A stretch of 64,000 bases of DNA from Paenibacillus sp. RC334 (GCF_030034735.1 NZ_CP125370.1:2046001-2110000), one strand, 5' to 3'. Shown: positions 54,588-63,043, numbered from the stretch's first letter. Translations and numbers: made by a program. The notes: generated by a model not told the origin, from the letters alone.

Positions 54588-55694
54588 ATGGCACGTGTTG
54601 AATTTCGCAATGTGCGCAAACAATTTAACGATCAGAACAAGCAGGCTTTTACAGCGGTGGCGGGCTCCGATTTTGTTATTCAAGATAAAGAATTTGTTGT
54701 GTTTGTTGGTCCGTCGGGCTGCGGCAAAACGACCTCGTTGCGGATGATAGCGGGCCTTGAGCAGCAGACGAGCGGTGATATCATCATCGGTGACCGCATC
54801 GTCAACAATCTCCACCCCAAGGACCGCGACATTGCCATGGTGTTCCAGGATTATGCGCTGTACCCGCACATGACGATCCGCGAGAACCTGTCCTTTGGCC
54901 TGCGTAATCTGAAGAAACCGAAGGATTATATCGAGCAAAAGGTCCGGGAAGCGGCAACGATCCTTGGGTTGGAGGATATGCTGGAGCGCAAACCGCGCGA
55001 GCTGTCCGGCGGGCAGCGTCAGCGGGTCGCCGTAGGCCGTGCGATTGTGCGCGATCCGCAGGTGTTCCTGTTCGATGAACCTCTCTCCAACCTGGATGCC
55101 AAGCTGCGTATTCAGATGCGGGTCGAGCTGGGCGAGCTTCATAAGCGGCTTGGCGCAACCATCGTTTATGTCACCCATGATCAGGTGGAGGCAATGACCC
55201 TGGGCGAGCGGATCGTCGTCATGAACAAAGGCGTCATTCAGCAGATTGCCTCACCGACAGAGCTGTATGCCAACCCGAAAAATATGTTCGTGGCCGGTTT
55301 TATCGGCTCCCCGGCGATGAACTTCATCAATGCCCGCGTGGAGCGGGGCCGCTTGCTCATATCCGGCGGAGAATTCGAGCTGCCGCAGGATGCCGCCACG
55401 GGACTTCAAGGATATGAAAGTGGCGAGGTCATTCTCGGCATCCGCCCGGAGCATATTTACGGCGAGGACTTTGCGCCGGGCGTTTCCGCTGAGCATCGGC
55501 TGAATGCACATATCAAGGTTGTGGAGCATCTTGGCTCCGAGAACCTGGTCTATTTTCACGTAGGTGAGAGATTGGTTACAGCCAAGGTGCATCCGGAGAC
55601 CAAGGCGTACAACGGGCTGGATAAGCCGTTTATTCTCGACCTGGCCAAAGCGCGTTACTTCGATCCGGTGACGGAGGACAGAATCCTCTGGTAG
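54588..55694 (+). CDS. ugpC: Sugar ABC transporter ATPase (UgpC/MsmK type)
   Basis: 368 residues. Walker A GPSGCGKT (41-48), Q-loop VFQDYALYPH, signature LSGGQ (139-143), Walker B FLFDEP (160-165), H-loop VTHDQ. A C-terminal TOBE regulatory region (about 235-368) with GIRPEHI completes it. ATG 54588 is used, with GGGGGAAAGG upstream. Bacillales usually share one MsmX ATPase among many sugar importers, so a dedicated ATPase inside the operon is notable. It lies 126 bases after the permease. Confidence 0.93.
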   Translation: MARVEFRNVRKQFNDQNKQAFTAVAGSDFVIQDKEFVVFVGPSGCGKTTSLRMIAGLEQQTSGDIIIGDRIVNNLHPKDRDIAMVFQDYALYPHMTIRENLSFGLRNLKKPKDYIEQKVREAATILGLEDMLERKPRELSGGQRQRVAVGRAIVRDPQVFLFDEPLSNLDAKLRIQMRVELGELHKRLGATIVYVTHDQVEAMTLGERIVVMNKGVIQQIASPTELYANPKNMFVAGFIGSPAMNFINARVERGRLLISGGEFELPQDAATGLQGYESGEVILGIRPEHIYGEDFAPGVSAEHRLNAHIKVVEHLGSENLVYFHVGERLVTAKVHPETKAYNGLDKPFILDLAKARYFDPVTEDRILW

Positions 55695-55756
55695 TCGGAC
55701 AACTCGGCAGCCGTTAAAAGCAAGCTGGACTGCTATGATAAAAGGGGGAGACAATC

Positions 55757-56459
55757 ATGCGCAAGCTGAATGACGTTTTGGTTCGCACAGGATCAGAGGC
55801 GTTCAGGGAGATTATACCGATTACACTGCTCAGCCTCGCTGGCTCGGCCGTGCTGGTGCCAGTCGTCCTGTTCGCGCCGCTTGCCTTTGCGTTTATCCTG
55901 ATTCCGCTCATTTATATGCCTTTGGTGTTCGGCGCGTTTTATGCCTATCACCGGAGAACGGAGGGGGAACAAGTTCGCAATGCGGGAGATGTTCCGGGGG
56001 GCGCGGCGCGGCTTTGCACCTGCGGCGGTTTTCGGGCTGCTCTGTTCGCTGCTGGTGCTCATTCTGTGGTCCACCTGGTGGTATTACGGGGGACGCGAAG
56101 GGATACTGAGTCGGATGCTCGCGATCATCCAGACGTATTTTGTCGCTATGGTATTGGTCTCTCAGTTCTATACGCTCCAGCTTGTCATTCAGCAGAAGCT
56201 GGGCATTTTCAAGGCGATGGGAGAGAGCGTAAAGCTGTTCCTTCGCCATCCGGCCTATACGATAGGTGCTTTTTTTCAAGCACTGTGCGTCGGCGTGATG
56301 CTGGCCGTCACGGTTGTAGGTTTTTCCGCTTTGTACAACGGCGTTCTTGCCGTTTACCTCCATAAAGCGGCTTATAATGTGCTGCACCCGGATGAGGACA
56401 ACGAAGCCGGGGAAGCGGCGGAGACTGGCGCTGGAATGGCGGGCGGGAGCCTGCGATGA
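55757..56459 (+). pseudogene. YesL-like (DUF624) membrane protein, frameshifted at a G5 run
   Basis: The first frame starts at ATG 55757 behind GGGGGAG and codes a DUF624 start with two helices (ITLLSLAGSAVLVPVVLFAPLAFAFILIPLIYMPLVFGAFYAYHRR). It then shifts; the second frame supplies NKFAMREMFRGARRGF, further helices and the tail GGSLR. Dropping one G at 55963-55967 joins them as HRRTEGNKFAMREMF, about 233 residues. YesL-like proteins often sit in sugar ABC operons, with no known function. Its stop overlaps the namZ start (ATGA). Confidence 0.8.
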
Positions 56460-57628
56460 GTGCCCGCGTGTGCAGTGGGGTGGACCGACTGGCCGCGGGG
56501 CTGTCACACCCGCTGCTGGAGGGGCGGCGGATCGGGCTGGTGACCAATCCGACTGGGATTACGGCGGATTTCCGTTCCACCGCCGAGGTCTGCCGCGGAC
56601 TGGCATCGTCCCGGCTGATGGCTCTTTTTGCCTGCGAGCATGGCATACACGGGCAGTATCAGGCAGGCGTGAAGTTCGAAGATGAACGGGATGCTGTACT
56701 GGGGCTTCCGGTATACAGCCTGTATGGCAGACATAAAAAGCCTACCCCCGACATGCTGGTCGGCCTGGATACGCTGGTTTTTGATGTGCAGGACCTCGGG
56801 ATGCGCTTCTATACGTATGTTTCCACCATGCTGTATATAATGGAAGCCTGCGCCGAGAATGGTAAAAGTCTGCTTATCCTTGACCGTCCCAATCCGCTGG
56901 GCGGGACCGTCTGCGAAGGCGGACTGCTGCAGGAAGGTTATGAATCCATGGTTGGCGCATGGTCAATGCCGATCCGCACCGGAAGGACTCCTGGAGAACT
57001 GGCGCGAATGGTCAACGATTTGAAAGGGCTGGGCTGCGATCTCGACGTGATTCCACTTGAGGGCTGGAGCCGCAGCATGCAATATACGGACACGGGGCTG
57101 CCCTGGATGCTGCCCTCGCCGAATATGCCGACCCTTGAGACAGTCAGAGCTTATGGCGGAACCTGTTTTTTTGAAGGGACCAATCTATCCGAGGGACGTG
57201 GCACCACCCGCCCTTTCGAGTGGATCGGCGCGCCTTGGCTGGATGGCGCTCGTCTGTCCGAATCCATGAATAAGCACCGACTGCCGGGGGTGCATGTGCA
57301 CCCTGTATACGCTACCCCGGCCTTTTCCAAATATCGGGGGGAATTGTGCGGCGGCGTGCGGTTATTCATTACCGATCCGCAGCGTTACGAATCCGTAAAT
57401 ACAGGGCTGTTGCTGCTGCACGAGGTCAACGCCCTGTACCCGCAGGCATTCCGCTGGCTGGCCCCGCCGCAGGAAGGCTCCAGATATTTCATCGACCTGC
57501 TTACTGGAGGCGAAGAGGTGCGCCGCTCCATCGCGTCGGCAGCGGGTCTGCGCGATATTCAAGCATCCTGGCGGCAGGACAGCGCAGCTTGGAAGGAGCT
57601 GGCTCGCCCGTATCTGCTCTATACCTGA
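56456..57628 (+). CDS. namZ: Exo-beta-N-acetylmuramidase NamZ (GH171, DUF1343)
   Basis: 390 residues. Family blocks are RIGLVTNPTGI, FACEHGIHG, PVYSLYGRHKKPT, DVQDLGMRFYTY, ILDRPNPLGG, WMLPSPNMPT and FFEGTNLSEGRGTTRPFEWIGAPW. B. subtilis NamZ (YbbC) cuts MurNAc from the non-reducing end of MurNAc-GlcNAc and is secreted. Here there is no signal peptide or lipobox, so the enzyme should be cytosolic and act on imported disaccharide. Four-base overlap with the YesL gene; nagZ follows after 181 bases. Confidence 0.93.
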   Translation: MSARVCSGVDRLAAGLSHPLLEGRRIGLVTNPTGITADFRSTAEVCRGLASSRLMALFACEHGIHGQYQAGVKFEDERDAVLGLPVYSLYGRHKKPTPDMLVGLDTLVFDVQDLGMRFYTYVSTMLYIMEACAENGKSLLILDRPNPLGGTVCEGGLLQEGYESMVGAWSMPIRTGRTPGELARMVNDLKGLGCDLDVIPLEGWSRSMQYTDTGLPWMLPSPNMPTLETVRAYGGTCFFEGTNLSEGRGTTRPFEWIGAPWLDGARLSESMNKHRLPGVHVHPVYATPAFSKYRGELCGGVRLFITDPQRYESVNTGLLLLHEVNALYPQAFRWLAPPQEGSRYFIDLLTGGEEVRRSIASAAGLRDIQASWRQDSAAWKELARPYLLYT

Positions 57629-57728
57629 GCGAATGGCGAATACGGCGGCTGAAGCGGCAGGCGTGGTAACGCGGGGAAACATACATTGAAGCACATCGGG
57701 AAGATACAGAGCCGGATGGGCGAGAGGA

Positions 57729-57803
57729 CCGACGATATTGAGGCGAAAGACTGAACGATATTAAGACGCGAGGCTGGACGATATTATTGAAGCGAAGGGA
57801 GGA
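57729..57803 (+). repeat. Three imperfect tandem repeats in the namZ-nagZ spacer
   Basis: ACGATATT recurs three times at about 23-25 base spacing, each followed by a purine-rich GGCGA/GCGAG/AGCGAAG stretch, within the 181-base spacer. The last copy runs into the nagZ ribosome site. No coding function is seen. Confidence 0.55.
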
Positions 57804-57809
57804 GCGGCT

Positions 57810-59486
57810 GTGAATATGGATTTGCGCAACACTGCGGGGCCGGGGGATGATCTCGATGCGATCCTCGCTGGCATGAGCCTTGCGGACAAGATCGGCCAAA
57901 TGTTAATGTGCGGCTTTGAAGGAACTGCCCTGACGGATAAAGTTCGGGAGCTTGTCGCAACCGGCAAAATCGGGGGAATTATCTATTTCGCCCGCAATGT
58001 GGAGTCGCCGGAGCAGGTGGCACGGCTGACAGCGTCGTTGCAGCGTGCGGCTCTGGAGGGCGGGACGCCACCGCTTTTTATATCCATTGATCAGGAAGGC
58101 GGCATGGTGGCGCGGGTTACCAAGGACGTTGCCCTGATGCCTGGCGGAATGGCAATTGCCGCGGCGGGGTCGGAAGCCGATGCTTATGAGGCGGCTTTTG
58201 TCAGCGGGAACGAGCTGGCGGCAATGGGCATCAATCTGAACTATGCTCCGGTGATGGATGTCAACAATAATGCGGACAATCCGGTAATCGGAGTCCGCTC
58301 CTTCGGGGAGTTGCCGCAGCGCGTGGCCGATTTCGGAGTGGCAACGTTGCGCGGGTTCCAGGATGCCGGTGTTGCCGCTACGGCGAAGCATTTTCCCGGC
58401 CATGGCGATACCGCCGTCGATTCCCATCTGGATCTGCCGACGGTGCCGCATGATCGGACTCGGATGGAGCAGGTGGAATTGGTGCCGTTCAGACAGGCAA
58501 TTGCTGAAGGGGTGGATGCCATGATGTCGGCGCATATTTATTTTCCGGCGCTGGAACCGGAGAAGCTGCCCGTTACTCTGTCGAAGACGGTATTGACCGG
58601 ACTGCTGCGCGAGGAGCTTGGTTTTGAAGGCATCATTATGACCGATTGCATGGAAATGAATGCGATCGCTGAACATTACGGAACAGTGGAAGCATCCGTA
58701 ATGGCGATTGAAGCGGGCGCGGACATGATCCTGATCAGCCACCGCGCCGATCGCCAGCTTGCCGCCATTGCGGCGATCGGCCGGGCGGTAGCGGAGGGAC
58801 GGCTGAGCGAGGCGCGCCTCGATGTGTCAGTGCGCCGACTGCTGGCCCTGAAGGCGAAGCGCGGTCTGCTTGGGGGCGGCGGTGCAGTAGGCCAGGCGTT
58901 ATCCGGCCTGGCACGCTGCGGAACCGCAGCACACCTGGAGGTGGCGAGGCGGATCAGCGAAGCCAGCGTGACGCTGGTTCGCAACGATACGCCGGTGCTG
59001 CCACTGCGGCGGTTGCGCACGTTGGTGATTACGGCTGCTCCGATGGTCGCCACGCAGGTCGATGAATCCTTCGCGCCTGCTCCTGGCCTTGGTACGGCGC
59101 TGAGCAAGCATGGCCTGGAATGCGAAGACCGCGTCATTCCGTCCGATCAATTCGCACAGTACAGCGCAGAGCTGCTGGCGGTAGCCGCTGCGGAGGAAAT
59201 CGGTCAGATTGTGCTTGGCACCTACAACGCCAGGTTTAATCCCGCGCAGGCCAAGCTGGCCGAAGCATTGCAGACGCTTGGCAAGCCAATGGCCGTCGTC
59301 GCGCTGCGCAATCCGTATGACCTGCTCGTCATGCCGGGCGTGCAGGTCTATGCCGCCGTTTACGAGAGTCGTCCGCTCGCGCTGGAGAGTGCGGCCAAAG
59401 CGCTACTCGGGGAAATTCCTTTCCGCGGGCGGCTACCAGTCTCACTGGGCTCCGCCTATCCGGCGGGGTGGGGAATGAGCCTATGA
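57810..59486 (+). CDS. nagZ: Beta-N-acetylglucosaminidase NagZ (GH3)
   Basis: 558 residues. GH3 barrel (about 15-345) with IDQEGGMVARV, KHFPGHGDT (Lys193, His194 and the Asp-His region that serves as acid/base in NagZ) and nucleophile Asp279 in IMTDCMEM. A second alpha/beta domain (about 380-558) is present, as in B. subtilis NagZ. It releases GlcNAc from GlcNAc-MurNAc and muropeptides. No signal peptide, so intracellular, unlike the Bacillus enzyme. GTG 57810 has GGGAGG seven bases upstream. The stop overlaps anmK. Confidence 0.94.
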   Translation: MNMDLRNTAGPGDDLDAILAGMSLADKIGQMLMCGFEGTALTDKVRELVATGKIGGIIYFARNVESPEQVARLTASLQRAALEGGTPPLFISIDQEGGMVARVTKDVALMPGGMAIAAAGSEADAYEAAFVSGNELAAMGINLNYAPVMDVNNNADNPVIGVRSFGELPQRVADFGVATLRGFQDAGVAATAKHFPGHGDTAVDSHLDLPTVPHDRTRMEQVELVPFRQAIAEGVDAMMSAHIYFPALEPEKLPVTLSKTVLTGLLREELGFEGIIMTDCMEMNAIAEHYGTVEASVMAIEAGADMILISHRADRQLAAIAAIGRAVAEGRLSEARLDVSVRRLLALKAKRGLLGGGGAVGQALSGLARCGTAAHLEVARRISEASVTLVRNDTPVLPLRRLRTLVITAAPMVATQVDESFAPAPGLGTALSKHGLECEDRVIPSDQFAQYSAELLAVAAAEEIGQIVLGTYNARFNPAQAKLAEALQTLGKPMAVVALRNPYDLLVMPGVQVYAAVYESRPLALESAAKALLGEIPFRGRLPVSLGSAYPAGWGMSL

Positions 59487-60670
59487 TCGGCACACTCTGG
59501 AACAAAACTAACGCCACTGTAGTCGGCCTGATGTCCGGTACCTCGCTGGACGGCATTGATGCCGCAGTGGTGTCTATTGAAGGCTGCGGAATGGATGCGC
59601 GGGTGAAGCTGCTGCATTATTACAGCGTGCCTTATGAAGCTGCGCTCCGCGAGCGGCTCAAGTCGCTGTGCACCGTGGAGCATTCATCGGTAGAACTGGT
59701 ATGCGGCATGAATGTCTATTTGGCCGAACGGTTTGCCGAGGCGGCAGTTGAGGCGGTGCGCGGCGCCGGAATGGAGATGGAAGAGATCGACTTGATCAGC
59801 TCCCATGGACAGACCGTCTGGCATATCCCGGAAAAAGCCAGCCATGATCCCCATCTGCTCCGTTCCACCTTGCAGCTTGGAGATTTGTCCGTGCTGGCCA
59901 AACGAACGGGCCGTTACGTTGTCGGGGACTTCCGCCCGGCTGACATGGCCGTCGGCGGTCAGGGAGCGCCGCTGGTTCCGTACGGCGACCTGATCCTCTT
60001 CCGGCATCCTGAAAAAGGACGGTTGCTCCAGAATATCGGTGGTATCGGCAACTGCACCATATTGCCGCCTTCGTGCACTCCTCAACAGGTCTTCGCGTTC
60101 GATACTGGTCCAGGCAACATGGTTATTGATCAGGTGGTGCATCTGCTGACGGATGGCCGCTTGTCCTACGACGAGGACGGAGCCTGGGCATCGCAGGGCC
60201 AGTCCGACGGGACGCTGGTATCAGAAATGCTGGAGCATCCCTATTTCGCCCGGAAGCCGCCGAAGTCGACCGGCCGGGAAATATTCGGCAAAGACTATGC
60301 CCGGCAGTTCGTAGCTTCGGCCCGGCAGCGCGGGCTTGACGGTGCGGATATGGTGGCAACAGCCACCGCCTTTACCGCCCGGACGATCGCCGACGGCTAC
60401 CGCCGCCATGTGTTTCCGGTGTGCCGGATGGATGAAGTGATCGTCAGCGGCGGAGGCGCGCATAACCGCACGCTGCTGGCAATGCTGGAACGTCTGCTGC
60501 CGGAGCTGAAGGTGCTGACTTCAGGAGCGCTCGGAGTGAGCGACGATGCCAAAGAAGCCGTTATTTTTGCGCTGCTTGGCAACGATTTTATGCATGGTCT
60601 CTGCAATAATCTGCCTTCCGCCACCGGAGCGGAACGCCCTACCGTAATGGGGAAGCTGGCCTTCCCCTAA
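59483..60670 (+). CDS. anmK: Anhydro-N-acetylmuramic acid kinase
   Basis: 395 residues. VGLMSGTSLDGIDAA (ATP loop), SSHGQTVWHIP, GDFRPADMAVGGQGAPLVPY with the catalytic Asp region, and NIGGIGN, FDTGPGNM are all intact. AnmK opens the 1,6-anhydro ring of anhydro-MurNAc while phosphorylating it to MurNAc 6-phosphate, which MurQ then uses. Four-base overlap (ATGA) with nagZ; a GTG at 59468 is less likely. Last gene of the operon. Confidence 0.95.
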   Translation: MIGTLWNKTNATVVGLMSGTSLDGIDAAVVSIEGCGMDARVKLLHYYSVPYEAALRERLKSLCTVEHSSVELVCGMNVYLAERFAEAAVEAVRGAGMEMEEIDLISSHGQTVWHIPEKASHDPHLLRSTLQLGDLSVLAKRTGRYVVGDFRPADMAVGGQGAPLVPYGDLILFRHPEKGRLLQNIGGIGNCTILPPSCTPQQVFAFDTGPGNMVIDQVVHLLTDGRLSYDEDGAWASQGQSDGTLVSEMLEHPYFARKPPKSTGREIFGKDYARQFVASARQRGLDGADMVATATAFTARTIADGYRRHVFPVCRMDEVIVSGGGAHNRTLLAMLERLLPELKVLTSGALGVSDDAKEAVIFALLGNDFMHGLCNNLPSATGAERPTVMGKLAFP

Positions 60671-60755
60671 TGGAACATAACAACGTCGTCCTGTCAGGGC
60701 GGCGTCTGTTTATTTTGCGAGCTCAATATCCGCAGGATACTCGTCAAAAAGAATA

Positions 60756-60793
60756 AAGGTTACCGAATCGCCCGGGTAAGCCTAGCCTTTTTT
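60756..60793 (+). terminator. Probable Rho-independent terminator
   Basis: GGTTACC pairs with GGTAAGCC (imperfect) across ten bases, then TAGCC and six T. It lies about 90 bases after anmK; a second weaker hairpin is at about 60682-60705. Confidence 0.45.
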
Positions 60794-60844
60794 GCGAAAC
60801 CAAAGTAAACAAAAATAAAACAAAATAAAATCTGTGTTTAATTG

Positions 60845-60894
60845 TTGACAGCAAAACAAAATAAAGATAAAATTACATATGTGAAATATTTCAC
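60845..60894 (+). promoter_or_regulatory. Sigma-A promoter with Rex-type operator
   Basis: TTGACA (60845-60850), 17 bases, TAAAAT (60868-60873). TGTGAAATATTTCAC at 60880-60894 matches the core of the Firmicute Rex site (TTGTGAAATATTTCACAA) and lies at the expected transcription start. Rex lets go when NADH is high, which suits an alcohol dehydrogenase. Confidence 0.75.
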
Positions 60895-60958
60895 TTTAAA
60901 GAATGGTTCCGTATTTAGCGAGGCATCAAGAAGTGAATCCTTTAGGAGGCCGATGTTT

Positions 60959-62110
60959 ATGAGCGCACATGTATTTTTTGTACCGTCTATCAATCTAATG
61001 GGAAAAGGCTGTTTGCATGAAGTTGGACCCTATATAAAAGAACTGAATTTAAACAAAGCACTTGTTGTGACGGATAAGTTTTTGATGAAAAGCGGTATTG
61101 CAGGCAAGGTCACATCCGTGTTGGATGAGATTGGCTTGGACTATATGGTATATGATGAGGTCAAACCCAATCCGACCTGTAAAAATGTACATGATGGCGT
61201 TCAATTTCTGCAAGAAAACGGATGTGACTTTTTAATTTCCATTGGTGGAGGATCTCCACAGGATACGGCTAAGGGAATCGGCATTATTGCTACCAATGGG
61301 GGACATATAACCGAGTATGAGGGCGTTCATAAAGCCAAGCATAAATCGCTGCCTATTGTCGCTATTAATACCACGGCAGGAACATCGGCTGAAATCACGA
61401 TCAATTATGTCATTACGGACGAAGAGCGCAAGGTCAAAATGGTTATGGTTGACAAGAATAGTGTAGCTACTATTTCGGTCAACGACCCTGAACTGATGGT
61501 TGACAAACCCGCCGCGTTAACGGCAGCTACAGGATTAGATGCTTTGACCCATGCCATTGAAGCTTTGGTTACTCCAGGTTCCTATCCTGTTACGGATGCG
61601 ACCGCTTTGGCAGCAGTAGAGATTATTTTTAATCATTTGGCCCGTACGGTGAGAAACGGCCATGATATAGAAGCTCGTGAGCAAATGGTTTTCGCCATCT
61701 TCTTGGGAGGACTTGCGTTTAATAATGCTGGATTGGGTTACGTTCATGCCATGGCGCATCAGCTTGGCGGCGTATACGATTTGCCTCATGGTGTTTGCAA
61801 TGCCATGCTACTGCCGATTGTGGAGGAGGAGAACGCGAAGCATGTACCAGAGAAGTTTCGTGCCATCGCTAAGGTTATCGGTTTTGAAGACAAGGGGAAA
61901 ACAGATAAGGAATGCGCAGATTATGTCATCCAAAGAATTAAAGACCTGTCGAAGGAAGTAGGGATTCCCTCCAAACTTTCTGAACTGGGTGTAAATGAAG
62001 TGGATTTGGATCTGCTTGCCGAAAACTCCATGAAGGATGCTTGCGCTCCGGGCAATCCGTTCATACCTACCAAAGAACAAGTCATCAAGATGTTTAAGAA
62101 AATTCTTTAA
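60959..62110 (+). CDS. Iron-containing alcohol dehydrogenase
   Basis: 383 residues. Nucleotide site ISIGGGSPQDTAKGIG and metal region GLDALTHAIEAL...GYVHAMAHQLGGVYDLPHGVCN with the Asp and three His of group III enzymes. It oxidises alcohol or reduces aldehyde with NAD(H), closest in pattern to AdhB/1,3-propanediol dehydrogenase types. ATG 60959 lies nine bases after AGGAGG; an in-frame ATG at 60953 is too near. A Rex-type box over its start site implies induction when oxygen or other electron acceptors run short. A terminator follows. Confidence 0.93.
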   Translation: MSAHVFFVPSINLMGKGCLHEVGPYIKELNLNKALVVTDKFLMKSGIAGKVTSVLDEIGLDYMVYDEVKPNPTCKNVHDGVQFLQENGCDFLISIGGGSPQDTAKGIGIIATNGGHITEYEGVHKAKHKSLPIVAINTTAGTSAEITINYVITDEERKVKMVMVDKNSVATISVNDPELMVDKPAALTAATGLDALTHAIEALVTPGSYPVTDATALAAVEIIFNHLARTVRNGHDIEAREQMVFAIFLGGLAFNNAGLGYVHAMAHQLGGVYDLPHGVCNAMLLPIVEEENAKHVPEKFRAIAKVIGFEDKGKTDKECADYVIQRIKDLSKEVGIPSKLSELGVNEVDLDLLAENSMKDACAPGNPFIPTKEQVIKMFKKIL

Positions 62111-62142
62111 ATAAAAGCTGATATTATTTTGTTATATACTAT

Positions 62143-62189
62143 AAGGGCTGTCCCAGGAAATCATCGATGAACACTGGGAACGGCCCTTT
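62143..62189 (+). terminator. Rho-independent terminator
   Basis: AAGGGC-GTCCCAG pairs with CTGGGAAC-GCCCTT with one or two bulges, then TTTC. Follows the alcohol dehydrogenase. Confidence 0.65.
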
Positions 62190-62265
62190 CGCATTTTCTG
62201 CTAAGAGATTTGTGAGACTAGAGATAAGACAACCCCATTAAATATTAATGGCACGACTCTCTCGG

Positions 62266-62796
62266 CTAAGGCCGCAGGGGATTCTTTTTTTCCTCCACAT
62301 TCCAGCGAAAGGTTACACCATAAATGGACCAGCTTAAAATGGTTGCAGCAAGTTCTAACGTTCTTTGATCTGTGTTGTTTGTTTCTCTTGTTATGATCTG
62401 AAGTATGAATTGCTCTAATTGATTCTTGATATGTTCTTCCAGGATCGGTGCCACTGAATTATATTTATGGACGCATTGGTTACTTGTGTCATGATAGTCA
62501 CATAATGAAAGAATAAGCTTCTGAATGGTCTCCTCGGTCAAATGTGCCTCAGCATCAATTCTATTGATTACATACTTCGAAAATCCATCTGACAAAAGGG
62601 TTTCAAGCAGTGCATATTTATCTTGAAAATGTGCATAGAACGTAGCACGGTTAATGGTGGCTTTTTGGGTAATGTCATTGATCGTAATAGTGTAGAAGTC
62701 TTTCTTATTTAATTGGTCAACGAATGCGTCGAGAATTAATCTACGTGTTCGAATGACGCGCGGATCGTTTGGGTTAGGTGAAGTTACACCAGGCAT
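62266..62796 (-). CDS. TetR/AcrR family regulator
   Basis: 176 residues. Helix-turn-helix FYTITINDITQKATINRATFYAHFQDKYALLE, with the TetR C-terminal (TetR_C_7-like) helical domain. ATG 62796 has AAAGGAG ten bases before it. It is divergent from the Old Yellow Enzyme gene, 247 bases away, and probably represses it until an electrophile or quinone is sensed. Confidence 0.88.
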   Translation of the reverse strand: MPGVTSPNPNDPRVIRTRRLILDAFVDQLNKKDFYTITINDITQKATINRATFYAHFQDKYALLETLLSDGFSKYVINRIDAEAHLTEETIQKLILSLCDYHDTSNQCVHKYNSVAPILEEHIKNQLEQFILQIITRETNNTDQRTLELAATILSWSIYGVTFRWNVEEKKNPLRP

Positions 62797-62850
62797 CCTC
62801 AAGACACTCCTTTCAGGTAAATCGAATGATTCCCCCATTATAAACATGTG

Positions 62851-62865
62851 TTGTTTTGTCAACAA
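62851..62865. promoter_or_regulatory. Inverted repeat, candidate TetR operator
   Basis: TTGTT-N5-AACAA in the spacer, next to a minus-strand TATAAT at 62838-62843. The same ACAACA/TTGTT half recurs near 62881 and 62928. Assigned by position only. Confidence 0.35.
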
Positions 62866-63043
62866 GTGAATTTAGTTATACAACAATTTCATAACCCTTT
62901 TGGTTAAGCAACAGAATGAACATTTTGTTGGTTGAATGATAAATTAAACATTGCTAACATTTCAATTGCACACCGCTTGATGGTGTACCAAATTTTTATA
63001 TAAATGCTAAACACGATAAAAGAAAATGGAGGAGATACTATTC

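Noticed and set aside
54006..55178. A 390-codon open frame on the minus strand across the permease and ATPase genes
   Set aside because: Antisense to two clear ABC transporter genes; rich in Arg, His and Gln, as expected of a shadow frame.
60880..60894. A third MurR operator upstream of the alcohol dehydrogenase
   Set aside because: It shares GAAAT/ATTTC halves but has no three-base spacer; the match to the Rex core is longer and suits the gene.
62143..62189. Insertion-sequence end at GGGCTGTCCCAG
   Set aside because: The segment folds as a terminator with a matching arm and follows a gene directly; no transposase or paired end is nearby.
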